From positions 3,276,056 to 3,340,055 of the forward strand of contig NC_067304.1 in NCBI RefSeq assembly GCF_020740795.1: a DNA stretch of 64,000 nucleotides, in the 5' to 3' direction. The translations under genes were made by a program, and so were the position numbers. Below are positions 38,501 through 51,455 of the stretch, piece after piece; within the stretch, counting starts at the first letter, position 1, and every line of letters begins with the position of its first letter. This stretch comes from Apus apus (Eukaryota > Chordata > Aves > Apodiformes > Apodidae). The notes beneath the pieces are model-generated. The model searched no databases. It saw only the letters and a list, made by a program, of their open reading frames with translations, and was not told the DNA's origin.

Positions 38501-41500
38501 GGCTGACTTCAATTTCTTGGGTCACTGTGGCCACCTGGTCATTTTTATTTGCCTCCCACCCCCCTTATGTCTTTTTTTGTTTGTTTGTTTTTGTTTTTTC
38601 TTGCTCTAATATATTAACAAGAATCCTGGAATGTGTCATGTTTCTTTCTGCTTATTGGATATTGTTCTGCTGACTGTGCTTCTCTGTGGCTGACACGAGC
38701 ATGCTTATCTCTCTGTTGCAACTCAAAACAAGTGCTACTGATGTTTGTTAGGGACTTGTGTGCAGTAGTGACAAGGTTGAGGGTCAGAACATGGGTCTGA
38801 GGGGACCTGTGAATCATAGAATCGGAATAATTAAGGTCACAATGCTCTGTGGAGAGTGTTGATCACTGAGGTACAACTGCAATTTCTTCCATGGATGTGT
38901 TAGCATGTAATTCACTAAGGTATTTGAACCTGAGAAGCTGCTTTTAGGTGGTTCAAGATGTGCTGAGAGACACTTGCTATTGCATATTCTCCAGATTTAC
39001 AGGTAGAAAAGCCAAGAACTCTGTGACTTTTGATCATGTTGTGTTGCTCTTGTTTCTGATCAACTCAGAGTGAGATAAAGAGTGGTTACCTGGCTCCTGA
39101 GACTCATTGCACATTTAAGAAATAGGGGTATGTTCTTTTCAAAGATACATTTTAGGGAGTTCGGGGATGTAGTGGTTAAGGATGTTTAAACAAGTTTTCC
39201 CCTTGCTTTTCTTTACACTGGCATTTTGCCTGCTGATCACAGACATGCCTGGTCCAAGAGTCCAGAGGCTCTTATGCTATTTTTATAAATCCTCTGTGGC
39301 TGCTGCTAATTTTTTTTAGCTTTTTTTACTTTTCCTCACTGAACTACATTTTGTGTTGTTACAACTATCGTTTCACTTAACCATTAGAAGATGCTCCAAG
39401 AACATTGCATGCTAAATATGTTAGGAAAAGGAAATGTTCTGAGCATGTCATAGGAGAGAGTAGAAGCTACCTCAGAACCTCTCCCTCAGTCACAATAGCT
39501 TATTTAGAGCTTTCTCATTAGGAACCCCAATTAAAGATTAGTAATAGGGATATGAATATTGAAGTTTCTTTTATTAGACTTTGCTCTTGGGCTGTGCATG
39601 AAGGTTGTTACTGTGCCTGGAAAATGTACCCATGCTTTTCATGCTTTATTGCAATTAGACTTGGAAGTTTTGGTTAGACTGCAGTTGTTAAATCCAGTAG
39701 CACATCCTGGGAAAAGTTATAGAAACTAAAGGTATTTGATGCTGGTTATGAACCCAGGTTAGTGACTAGCTCAGTTTCTCTGGTCACTGCATTAAAATAG
39801 GTAAGGACTTAGCCTGTGGGAGCCACTCCAGCTTCTGGTTTCAGGTCATCAGAGTTTTTCATTGTTCTGTTTGTTTTTTCTCCTGTTTCCCAGGTCCAGG
39901 GTCAACCACTGATGGTGCAAGTGAGCGGAGGTCAACTGATCACATCCACTGGGCAGCCCATCATGGTGCAGGCTGTGCCTGGGGGTCAGGGCCAGACAAT
40001 CATGCAAGTCCCAGTTTCTGGAACACAGGGTCTGCAGCAGGTGAGATAACATTAATTTTATTTCAGAATAATTGCAGGGAATGAACTGTGATGTTCTCGC
40101 CCTGTCACATAGTATATTTGCCTCAGCACTCTCAAAATGAACTGGGCAGAGATGGTTGTTCTCCTGCTGTGGATCTGGCAGTGAGTTGTGTGTTAAGAAT
40201 GCTATGAAAATTCTTTGTGTATTTGGTTTTTCTATTTTATGGGATGGTGGAAACCTTTTAAATAATGTCCTTTAAAATACAGCTAGAGTTGGTTTGGGTT
40301 TTTCTTGGGTTTTCCTACTTTTATTTTAACTGGCCCTTGCAGTGTGGTTGGTGATCTGGTGCCTACTCAATTTATGGATCAGAAAGAGGATTTATTATTT
40401 TTTTTTTTAAGAAATCTTCTTTAAATTAACTTGTATTACTGAGTTCATCTAATATGTAATGGCTGGAAGTGAATTTATGCATTTTTACTGCACAGAAGAT
40501 AATACTGTAGAAGACACAGAACATGGACTTTATTAGAAAACTATTTTGAAATACTTGTTTAAAAGACAGTTTTAAAATTTGAATAGGTGCTCAAAGTGTG
40601 TTCCTCAAAAGCAAAGGGAGGAACTGTGACAGTGGCATAATGGAAGTGTTCCAGTGATGTGAGAATGGGATTTAAAACTGAAGTTCAGCACAGCACAGGA
40701 AGGCACATGATCTCTTGGGATTTTTTGAGTGGTTTGTTTAGTGTTTATTTAAAATATCTTTTGTTGAAAGACAATATATTTTGTGCTAGGTTCTTTGCAG
40801 TCTGGGTGTTGGAAGAAAATCCACAAATTCATATTCCAGTTCCTCTTTCTTTAATCTAAGAAATTTTCCACATTGGTGGAAATACTTCCTTGCAAAGCTG
40901 AAGACAACTTTGAAGTATATCCAGGAGCACTTCTGTTTGCTAGATAATGAACACTCTACAGATATCTTAAATCTTGCTCCTCTTTTTTTTTTGTTCACCT
41001 GAGTACAATTCTTCCTAGTTTCATGTGAATAATTGATTGATTTTGACTGTTTTATTGTGTAAGCAGTGGAGAACTTCTAGGGCATAATGACACTAGCATG
41101 TTGTGTTTCCTCTGTTCTGAATGGTTGTGACTGCTGTGTCACAAGGAGGAATAAATGAAAACTCTTCCTTTTGAAGTGGAAAAAGAGAAGAATCAGTGCT
41201 TTCATTTTCTTTGCAACAGTGTCTCATCCTCAGAGATGATTTGGTAATGCTGAGGCCAAGGAGGGAGAAATAAGAGGCATAGTTAATGTTCCTTTCTGAC
41301 TCTTTCTTCCACAGATTCAGTTGGTCCAGCCAGGTCAGATTCAGATTCAAGGTGGGCAGGCTGTGCAGGTACAGGGGCAGCAGGGCCAGACCCAGCAGAT
41401 CATTATACAGCAGCCACAGACTGCAGTTACTGCTGGCCAGACACAGGTAACTGCACCAGCATGAAAGGGTTTTCTGGAGAGAAATAGGAAGAGAAACTTG

Positions 41501-44500
41501 ACAAATGACTTAAGGTGTGGTTAAGTAAAAAAAAAAAAAAGGGAAAAGAAAAAAAAAAGGAATTATTAATATTGAGGAGAACTTGAGAATAAATTCTGTA
41601 TTTTTGTAGTGTTTTCATACATAACTCTGGGGCAGAATAAATAGATTGCATGTTTTTATCCATTGTGGTTTTGTATTTTATTGGTTCATGGTTGTTTTTT
41701 GTCTGTTGAAATCTGAAAATGTGAAGCATTGCTAATTTCATACTTATGCCATTCTGTGAAGTAGTCTAGTCACACCTGGGTTTTCTGCTGATTCTTTTGA
41801 TTAGGACCAAAATTAAATTTCTGAGCAGATGATTCCTTTCTTTAACATATTTGTCGTGAGGCAGGAAACCTAGAACTTGTTTCTTTCAAAATTAATTATG
41901 AGACTGTTAGAAAAAGTATGTTATATGTTTTAGGTGTTTTATGTACAGTTCAGTCAGTTTGTGCTCCATCCTATTTCTTGATGTAATAAAGCAAAAGAAA
42001 TAGCTGTGTGAAACACCTTAAGCACCATGTGTCAATTTAGGAATTGTAAAATTTGAAAAATCAGCAATTTGTAAAGTTACTGTGTTCTTTGTTTTATTTA
42101 GACCCAGCAACAAATAGCAGTGCAAGGACAACAGGTAGCACAAGCAGCTGAAGGCCAGACCATAGTCTATCAGCCAGTTAATGCTGATGGAACCATTCTC
42201 CAGCAAGGTACGAGCTTTGGCGTGAACAGTCAGGGCTTGTCAAGATCACTTTGATAGATTTTATTGCCTTGTGATTATTGTCAAAGAGAACACTGAGCTG
42301 CAGTTCTGCTATTGCTGTGGTGGGGTTTGTTGGCACAGTGAAGGGAAATGATGGTAGTGTTGGTACACAGGAGTCCAGTCTGCTGTTCTGCACCCAGAAA
42401 AGTACAAAATGGCTTCTTTTTCCCTTGTTAAGGGCTACTAGAATAGAAACACTTAAGTTTGCTTTTACACCTTGGTGTACGTGGTCTCTGACACTGGGAT
42501 TACTGTGCAAGTACAAATGCAAAAATAGGAAGTAGGAGGATGAGGTGATGGAATTGAGTTAATAACTTGCAAGGCTTTCTAAATCTTCTTGCATGCTATG
42601 TAAGGATGAGTGAGTGAAAACCAGAAGTGGGACTAATGGTGTTCCCTTCTTTTTGTGTGCGTGTTTTTGGTTTTTGTTTTTGTTTGTTTGGTTTTTTTCT
42701 TTTGTATTTTATTTTCTTAAAGTTACAGTCCCTGTTACAGGCATGATCACCATCCCAGCAGCCAGTTTGGCTGGAGCACAAATTGTCCAAACAGGAGCCA
42801 ATACCAACACAACCAGTAGTGGACAAGGGACTGTGACAGTGACACTGCCAGTTGCTGGAAATGTTGTCAATTCAGGTGGAATGGTTATGGTATGTATTTC
42901 ACCTTCCAGTGATGTTTTTAAGGGTTGAGGTTTAAGATGTCTGTACACAAACTGTTGCCTGAGATTCACATTGCCTTAATATGATCAGTGTTCTCAGTAG
43001 CTACCATTGCTTTAGAGTTTATTTAATATTTTGATAAACTTACGGATTTAATGACCTGTGTCCTATTGCAGTCTGTGTATTCTGTACTTTCTTTGTCCAG
43101 AGCAGATTATTGAGTTCAGAAATCTAGAAGCTGAAATTCAGAATAAGCTGCTAACTGATCAATAGAGGTTTAGAAAGCTTGAATGACCTATTGCTGTTCT
43201 TGAGGATTCCTTAGTATTTTTCTTATTCATAAGGCTTTTCTGCCAGTTCTTTCTAATGTGCTGCCTTTTAATTTAAATGTTACTGTTCATCCCCACTAGA
43301 TGTCAGTAGCTGTACAACTAATATTTGCTTAAGAAATGCTCTGAAATTATCATATAAATTAGTGATAACCAAAAAGAAAGGGAAGCAGTGGGCATGTCCT
43401 GTCTGCCTAATTGTATGAGAAGCAGTAACATGGTCACAGAATTGTATATGGTAGTGACATTTTACCATTATCAGGAAAAAAAAAAAAGCATGATTTAAGT
43501 AATTGATTTTTCTAAATTTGTTCTGCAGTTTGAGAACAACTTTATTAATCCTTTCAATTTAATAGGAACACTATCTGAACAAAAACCAAACAACTTTACA
43601 CTTTGATGTTCTTTTCAAAATTGTTTTCTTACGTTTGCTTGTGTCCTGAGCTGCAAGAACTTAAAATATATTCTCTGCACAGATGGTACCAGGAGCTGGA
43701 TCAGTACCAGCTATCCAGAGAATACCTTTGCCTGGAGCAGAAATGCTGGAAGAAGAGCCCCTGTATGTAAATGCCAAGCAGTATCATCGGATCCTGAAGA
43801 GGAGGCAGGCACGGGCTAAGCTTGAAGCAGAGGGAAAAATTCCCAAAGAAAGAAGGGTGAGCATATAACTCGGGTCTAATACTGGGCTGAGAAAGGTACA
43901 GAAGACTACCTGTGGTGGAAAATGTGGACTGAGATCTTAAATGAATTAATCATTGTGGGGGGCTTTGGGGGTTTTTTGTTAATAGCTACATCGGAGTCAT
44001 TTTTTAAGTCCTTTCATGATTTAATTGTTGAATGTGTATATAGCTGTGTTGCAAATGGGCATTTACTGTTAACACTTTATCTTCATAGAAGGGAGATGGG
44101 TGGGGACTGGGTGGGCTTTCCTAGCAGGCAGGAATTTCCCCTACTGAAAGTACTGAGTTAGGAGCAGTGACATGACCTCCCTCATGTTGTTGCAGAAATA
44201 CTTGCATGAGTCGCGGCACCGTCACGCCATGGCCAGGAAGCGGGGAGAAGGTGGACGTTTCTTCTCACCAAAGGAAAAAGACAGCCCTCATATGCAGGCA
44301 AGTAGAATTTTGTCTGGTCTTTGAAGAGCTACAACTTTCAGTTCTTCAGAATATCCTGAAGAGGTGTCTTTGTACTGTTTGGTTTGTTCTTTTCAGTCTA
44401 GGCTGCTGACCTTTGTCCTCCCTGCCTTTGAATTTATGTTTCAGGCATTGTAAAGAAACCTTTTGTCTCACTTTGTGTAGAGAGCAAGTGTCTGTACCTT

Positions 44501-45134
44501 AGTAATTAAATTCTAGTATTATTGTTATGTGTTCCCTTTGTTTTACAGAGAATACTTGTATTTGTTTGCCCTGAGAAGTAGTCCTTGCAGCCTTGCTGGT
44601 TGCATATCAGAAGTATTTTTTTAAGGACATAAATTAAAGGCAGAGACGCCTTCTCTTACATCTGACACAAAATCAGAAATTAGACTGTCTGCTTCTTAGC
44701 TGCATATTGATCTACATAAGAAGTGCAAGAAAGATTTTTCAAAGGGACACAGTAGAGTAGAATTAGCAAATTTTGTTGTTCATTAGTGCTTTAAAGCTGT
44801 CCTGTGGCATTAGCAAAAAGAGTATTTCTTATTTTGAAGTAAAATCCTTCCCAAATACTGGACCACTACTAGGTCTCACCAGAAACGTGTTACTGGGAAA
44901 TATGAAGATTTATATATCCTTTTCTTTTACTGGATAAAACTGTAAAACCCAGGAAAAGTATGACATGTTTAGAGCTGAAGGGAGGGGGCAGAAATGTCTT
45001 CTGTTGATAGAGCTGTACATGATTCTGCTGTTATGGAAAAATGCTGAAATTACAACATGATATTGATTTTGCATCTATAGGATCCAACTCAGGCTAATGA
45101 AGAAGCCATGACACAGATGATCCGAGTCTCCTAA
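35550..45134 (+). CDS. NFYA: NFYA, CCAAT-binding subunit of NF-Y
   Basis: Nine coding exons: 35550-35624, 37567-37653, 39894-40040, 41315-41446, 42102-42207, 42723-42889, 43683-43856, 44196-44297 and 45081-45134, together 347 residues, equal to human long NFYA. The N-terminal two thirds is the glutamine- and hydrophobic-rich activation domain. The C-terminal core has the NF-YB/NF-YC-binding helix (EEPLYVNAKQYHRILKRRQ) and the CCAAT-contacting helix with SRHRHAMARKRGEGGRF. NF-YA joins the NF-YB/NF-YC histone-fold dimer in the nucleus to bind CCAAT. The second listed exon is the cassette skipped in the known short isoform. It has weak tandem donors: CAG|gtagtg would end it at 37650, but 37653 fits the human length. 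The intron after 44297 starts with GC (CAG|gcaagt). The acceptor at 35501-35503 places 46 bases of 5' UTR in the first coding exon. Apart from CR1 pieces the introns hold nothing recognised. Confidence 0.97.
36403..36735 (-). mobile_element. CR1 LINE fragment in NFYA intron
   Basis: Reverse-strand CR1 3' end between NFYA exons at 35.6 and 37.6 kb. It begins with the tail region (catcaaattccaacctccct follows the octamers) and contains the ccatccaacctgcccttcaa and gcccctccccagctttcctg blocks. It is about 330 bp and more diverged than the copies at 4.4 and 30.1 kb, with a short internal deletion, so it is probably older. Confidence 0.9.
38813..38845 (-). mobile_element. Possible tiny CR1 tail remnant
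   Basis: The words aatcatagaatcggaataat and attaaggtcac resemble the 3' tail of a reverse-strand CR1. Only about 30 bases can be matched, so this may be a severely truncated insertion or chance. Confidence 0.3.
44298..45080 (+). other. NFYA last intron, GC-AG type
   Basis: The donor reads CAG followed by gcaagt and the acceptor reads gcatctatag. The flanking codons continue HMQ to DPTQ exactly as in mammalian NFYA, so the junction is fixed by protein homology. This is a non-canonical GC-AG intron with otherwise perfect donor consensus. Confidence 0.9.
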
Positions 45135-48100
45135 CTGCTGCTGAAAGAGAAAAAATAACTGAATAAAATTCCCATCCCTTCTCCAAGTCTGTCCTTCCCT
45201 TTCCAGTGTATCCAGTGAGTCTTTCAGTGGGACAATCACCATATCACAGCCTGTCCTTTTCTACACAACAAGCGCCACCTTTTCAGTACGTGGTTGAGAT
45301 TTTAACTGCAGTTGACTCAACAAATAGAAACTTAACGACTTTCTTGGGATACTCTTCTGATCCAGCGCAGGGATTTCAGAGTCTGACTGCTCTTTTTTTT
45401 TTAATTTTATTTTATTTTGTTTTATTTTGAACATCTCTTGCATTGCAATTGGCCATGGGTGAGTGCGTGCCACTGACTCTGTCATCAGCAATAACTGGTG
45501 TGCTGGGGCCAACAAAGACCTCTTGGAGTTACACCTCTTCTGTACAACCACACAATCCAGTTGATAGCAACCAGCACTGACATGGCTACAAAGTATTTTG
45601 ATTTCCCAGCAGACACTTGTTTTTTACATCCACTCCTTACACCTTTGGACTTCCTGAACTGTTTCCCTGTTGTTGTGTCAGCACTTCTGAAACTGGCAGA
45701 AACTGAAGGGGGGGGTTTCTGTTAAATTCCACTTTGTAAAATATGTAAACAGCAAGCTCTTATCTGGGAAAAGTTCAGCCATCCAGTCACAATGATAGAA
45801 ATATTTCAAGATTATTGCAGGGCCTGATACATTGTGTATCTGTTCCAAGAAATAAGAGGGGAGAGGGTGATGTGGGGATAAGGATTTAATTGGTAAAAGC
45901 AATCCCTTGGTGGTTTTTGGTATGTTCATTGCCAGTAGTTGTTGCCTTGGAAGAAAAGTGTAAAAAGGATTAAAACTCGTGAGTCTCTTCCAAAGGATTT
46001 TTTTTTTCTTAATCTTCCTTCTAACCTGCCAGTCCAGAGAATGGCTCCTCCAGAAGACACAGCATCTGCAATCTCAGTGACAGCACTTGACCACCTTTGT
46101 GATGGTGTTTTCTGTTGTCTGTTCCACATCAGTTCTACAATTCTCATTCTGCACAGAACAAGGGTGGTTTATGGCAGCAGAAGCACAGGGCTCAACTCAT
46201 CCTGATCCAACTGAAGGACTGTTTAACACAACTGAAGGCAAGTGAGCCTTTCAGGCTTTTTATAGACTATCCTCTCTAAATTAAAAATAAAAGAAAAAGT
46301 GGCACTTAATGAAGGAGGAGTGCTTACATGTTATAAATCAGGTTTGTTTCATGACCTATATCTGGCTTCTGGCTGAGGAACTCAACAAGATGTATCTTTA
46401 ATTTTGTAGCTCATTACAGATTTTAAGCTTGTTCCATTCCTACTAATTTGAAGTGTGGCAATGGCAGCTGTAGTTCAGAAGCATTTTAACAGGTGATCCT
46501 TCCATCTTTCCATACCTGTCTCCTTCCATCTTGAATGAGTTTTACAGACTCTGTGTCACCTGTGTGCTGTAGAGAGTTCTTTTTTTGGGTCTGCAAAACA
46601 TAAAACTGCATCAGAGCAGCTGAGCTTGGGATTGGAAACATTGCCAGACTGTGTCACTGAGGGAGGGGATTGTGAACCTGGAAAGGTACAGGAGCAGAGG
46701 GTGGGGTGTTCCTGAGGAAAGCATCAAAGGAGGGGAGAAACTGGTTTAAAGTCAGTGACCTCTGTTCTCAAGTGACATAGTAAATGAAGCATGAGAAATG
46801 CAACCCATATTACTCCCTCTTGTTTTTCCCGTTTACTGAAAGTTCATGACTAAATGGAGGATAAATTAACAAGTTGTAGAAAACTGGGAGGATACAAAAG
46901 ACAGAGCCTTGAAAACTATTTGGATAAAAGAGACAAATACTAGACCTAAGAGTATGAGAAGATGGAAAGGAGTACAGGAGCAGGGAGCAGAAATGTGGAG
47001 AACTGAGATGCTACATTGCCAGCAAGCAATCCTGGAGGAAGAGGTTGCCTGTCTAGGTACTACAGATGACAATGTTTAGGTCAGTCACCTGTGGAGGTGT
47101 GTAGCCAGTAAAAGAAAAGAAATGCAGATTTGATATTTGTAGCTAGGCAGCTGGATTTTCTAAATGTAGATCAGTTTTATTTCTCTAAATTTTCTATTTC
47201 CATGTTTTTACCACAGCTGACATGGTGAACTGGGGCTGAGAAAAACTGACACACAGTGAAACCTGTAGCTGTGGGAGGAGGTGGCCTAGTTCTTGACGTG
47301 CAAATAAATAAATTGATTTTGTCTTGAATTATATTAGTAATCTAATGCTTTGCTCACAAATCTTAAATTAGGATTTTTTTCTGATGATTTAGAAGGCATT
47401 TGGTTACCTCCACTGCACTGATGGCATCTTTGGTGCCTTTGGTTCCTTCTGCCTTAAAACACTTGGTCAATTAGAGCACGGTGCTTATTTTTGTTTTCAG
47501 TTGGTGGCTCTGAAATCCTCACCTAGCCTTTCTTGTGAGGTTATTTGTGGAAATACAAGGTTATTCATTTCAGGAAATAATGTAGCTCTTGGTGAAGGAA
47601 TAACAAAAACTTTGCTTTAGTTGAATTGGCAGCATTATTGTAAATATTTTTTTTTAGAGCATCTGTACATTTTGACAGTGGTGTTTTCATGTGTGGGAGA
47701 AATATTTCAGTGCTGGAGGAAGACAGCCTCTCCATAATGTTTCTGCTCTTCAGCTGAAGGCTAATCTCTGTCCTAGAGGACCCTCTGAGGGTTAGAAGTT
47801 AGAAGCAAGAGTATTGCTCTGACATAGGTATTATTTTTCAATGAATAATTACTTGTAAACGTCTTCAAAACAGTTAGAACTTTTTTCCCCACTAAGCCCT
47901 TCATATATAGGTTCTCTGATCAGTTATTGTAGAATGTGTATTAAGACCTATGGACTTGTGTTATATAGGAAGTCTTATTGTTAATACTTAAGTGATGTGA
48001 AAGCCTGAGTGCTCCTGTCATATTTTTCATTGGTTTTGGGTTATGTGTATTCACTTCTAAAAGTTTGCTTCTTGAGATTGGAGTTACTGGTCGACACCAT

Positions 48101-48645
48101 GTTACCAAAAAAGTTGCTTTTTTTTTTTTTTCCTGGGTAAATTTCTAAAATTGGAAACATCATTGAGTTCAAATCTGGTGAGTAATTAAATGAGAATTCT
48201 TTGTGGATTGGCTACACTTGAGTAAAAACTCCACTTTGGGAGTGCATAAAAGAGTGGATGAGGATAGAAGAAGAGGCTTGGGAAGAAACGTGGTCAATTG
48301 ACCCAGAGAGCACTGGAGTGGCAAACTGATCAAAAACCAGTTTTATATGCGTGTAAAGAAAGGGATGTGGAAAATGGTCCTCAAGTGATGCTAAACGGCT
48401 TTAAGGCCTTGCATGTTAAAAAGAGGGAGGGGAGGGGGGAAATAAAACCTTTTACTTGTGAGCGGGCGTGGGTGGGTACTGAGATTAGCGTGATGCGAAG
48501 TTTGTACATAGTTTAAAGTTTATAACTTTTTTTTTTTATATATATGACGCATTTTTTTCCAAGTGTATTTCGGTCTTTAATAGATGCAATTGTAAGTACT
48601 GTGTACACTATCCAGCTAATAAAAATTTATAAACGAAGACCGAGC
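45135..48645 (+). other. NFYA 3' UTR and poly(A) signal
   Basis: About 3.5 kb of AT-rich, non-coding sequence follows the NFYA stop. It ends at AATAAA (48618-48623), immediately before the second CpG island. Short T- and TTTTA-type tracts occur near 45390-45430 and at about 48115-48132. Open frames within it look random. The long 3' UTR is expected for NFYA, although I cannot confirm the cleavage site. Confidence 0.7.
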
Positions 48646-48649
48646 TCGG

Positions 48650-49215
48650 GCGCCGTTTTTCAGACCTCCTGCTCTTTTCCGCCAAGGGAGCAGTGGGGGC
48701 AGGAGTTTGAGCGCTGCTGAGAGAGGTCAGCAGGGTCTCCCGCCCTCCACGGAGGCAAGGAGGAGAAGGGGGAAGCGGCCCCTCCGAGCTGGGGCACAGG
48801 TGGGTGATCCCGCCGCTCTTCTGCCCAGACATCTCGGTGTCCGTCCTCCCTCCATCTTGCTGCCTGAGGGGGCCGCCCCGCCTGCCTGCTGGGGGGGGAG
48901 CGCTGGAAGCTGATTGGCTGATCTTTCCCGCCCTGGGTGCTCATTGGACAGGCCCTGCTCTGGGTGCTGCTCTGATTGGCTGGTGGAGAGAGCCTCGGTC
49001 TGGCCTCGCAGCGCCTTGAGGCGGCGGCTGGAGGGCGGTTTGCGCCCGGGAGCTGCGTGGCCTGAGGGAGCGCGGCAGGGGAGGTGGCAGGAGCTCTCGC
49101 CTCTCCAGTCTGAGCTGCTGTGACCCTCTTGGAGCCGGGAAGTGGCCTGACAGAGCTGAAGGAGGGGAGCCCAGTGTTGCTTCTGTCTCCCTTCCAAGTG
49201 TGGGGACAGTGTTCG
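48650..49215 (+). promoter_or_regulatory. Second CpG island with NF-Y/E2F promoter and candidate first exon
   Basis: GC-rich DNA starts right after the NFYA poly(A) signal. It contains three inverted CCAAT boxes (ATTGG at 48913-48917, 48943-48947 and 48975-48979) and an E2F-type TTTCCCGCC at 48924-48932 between the first two. There is no TATA box. About 235 bases later a strong donor (gttcg followed by gtgagt, at 49215-49216) would end a non-coding first exon on the plus strand. No downstream coding exon is recognised, so the product may be a long non-coding RNA. An antisense open frame of 172 codons over the island looks like a composition effect. Confidence 0.6.
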
Positions 49216-49216
49216 G

Positions 49217-51455
49217 TGAGTCTGTGCCGGAAGGAAACGGGACACGCAGCAATTCTTGTTTTAAAGGAAAATTACCATTCTAATCGTTAAGGGAAATACG
49301 TCTAATAGCCACACTGTGCCCCCTCCGTACCCTTCTGTGCACCATTGCGTCAGAGATAATAGTTCAACTTCATGTTACCCAACAGGAACATCTTTCTAAG
49401 ACGTTCATTCCTCAGCGTTCTTAGTTACCCTCCTGGAAAGTGTTTTCTTCTTGTCCCCAAACTCCCAAGTATCACATCATTATCTTTTTTTGGCCAAATG
49501 GAATGGACACCTTTAGAAAGAGCTTATTTCTTGTGTTTTGGCACAAAAGGAAGTTTTCCTCTTAAAAGGATTGGGCAGGCTTTGAAAGGTTTAAGAGAGA
49601 GTGCGTTTCCATGTCTGCCTGCTGATCCCTCTCAGGCATGCTGTTTTCTTCCACGTGTGCTACTCAGGGTCTCTCAGCAGTATTTTAACTTCCTGCAATA
49701 ACATATAAACACTTATTGAGGCTGAGGTCCCACAACGTCAGGCAGTCTTTGTGGGTATGGAGCAGTTGTATGTTACCACACGATTCTTGAAACGGTTGCT
49801 GTGAATGTTTACAGTTTTCAAAGCTCTTTGGGTTCAGAGCAGGCATATAAAAAAAAGCAAAATACAACGTTCTGGCTATTTTATTTTCCCCTGTCTTCTT
49901 GGGATAGGCACCCTTTTAGAAGGGATACACTGAACTTCGCAGGTGTTTATAGCTATATGCCTTGTTCTTGAAAGAAGAGTAGTCACTGCTGCAGTTCTGG
50001 GGGTCTGGTTTTGCCATCATGATGCAAAAACATCTCTCTGCCAGCAGAGGTTGAAAACACACCTGGATGTCACTAGCTAGCAACAAATAGAACAAAAAAG
50101 GCAAGTTTTACTCCAAAGACTCTGGTGTTTCTTTCTTGCTTTTGCAGTGGAAGCCTTAGTGGTGTTCCTTATCTCAGAAAACGACCCAAAACACCAAGGT
50201 GTCAGTCTTTCTTCCCAGACACGCTCAATGTAGTGATGACCAAAAAAAAAGAAAAAGAAATAACAAGAAAAGAAAAGGGGAAGTTGTGACAGGAAATGAA
50301 CAATTGCAATCACGCAAGCCCGTTAGGAAGCCAGCAATTGAGTTCTTTAGCTATTGTTGTGGGTTTTCCTAAATTTATTTCCAGAGAATTTGCACTAGAG
50401 GGACAAAATCATCCCAGATAGAATGCCAAAAATCCTGCTATCGTGCAGCCATATCAGATTCTCAACAGAATTTCCTTCTTCCCCCCTTTTCTCTCTCTTT
50501 CCCCATCTCTCAGTCCTCACGGGCAGAGTGGGGTTTATATGATTCATATGTTTCTTCTCTGCTGTTTTACCTTCCTCCCCTCCCATGCCACCCAGTACCT
50601 AAACTAGAGTCTACTTAAAATCTTCATATTAAAAAATTGAAGCTGTTTTTGTGTTGTAATCAGCATCCTTGGGCCCGACTGACAGAATTAAGATGAAAAT
50701 CTAAATCAGATTAATTTTGGGATTTATCCATAATCCCCAATGGATCTTTGCTCATATCACCATGATAACAGATTCGGTAGGTTGATCAAAATATGTGTAA
50801 TTTATAATAAAGTCAAGATAGATTTATACTGGAGCAGGGGTGTGGCATTAATAAACACAAAGCAAAAAAGGCAAGAAAATACAGTTGTTTCTTTGTAAAA
50901 ATAAATAGCTTTGAGTGTAAATTCTGTACAAGCTGTAGACATTGTGCACTGTAGCAGAAAAATGTTTTTCAACAAGACCCTTGTTTACTAAAACATGTCA
51001 AATGCATTACTTGTCCCTCTGAAGTCCATTAAACGACTCATATGTTTAAAATAAAGCAATTTCTCTTGCTGACTTGGACTTTACAAGAATGGGCAATACT
51101 TAACAATTTATATATGAGTATTTAAGTGAGCTGTTGGAGTTGAAAGTCTGAAAGGAAGCAACATGTTCCCGTATCTCACAGCCCATTGCTGACTGGAGCT
51201 GTATCAGCTGCTACAAGAGAGAACCAATTTCCTGTAGTTGGGTTTAGAGTTGCCTGTATAAAGCAATTTAGGGAAAGCAAAGGCACCATTGTCTTCCACT
51301 AGATTTGCCTACCAATAGCTGGGTTGTGGTGCTGTACTATTAGAAAGGTGCAGTTGTTTTTCCAGGGAACGTCTGTGCATTCTTTCAGCTCTTTCTGCCT
51401 CACACCCCTTATCTATCCCGTTTAAGCCACTGGTTACAAATGGGTTGTTTCTACT
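49217..51455. other. Region between second CpG island and TREML1-like gene
   Basis: AT-rich DNA without a recognised gene or repeat. The 3' UTR of the minus-strand TREML1-like gene must lie in its right part. The nearest reverse-strand AATAAA that I see is near 50373. A plus-strand open frame of 109 codons (49372-49701) has no family resemblance. Confidence 0.5.

Noticed and set aside
48727-49245. Minus-strand open frame of 172 codons over the second CpG island
   Set aside because: Same GC effect. The frame crosses the CCAAT/E2F promoter elements.
49372-49701. Plus-strand open frame of 109 codons after the second CpG island
   Set aside because: Not joined in phase to the candidate first exon and no family resemblance.
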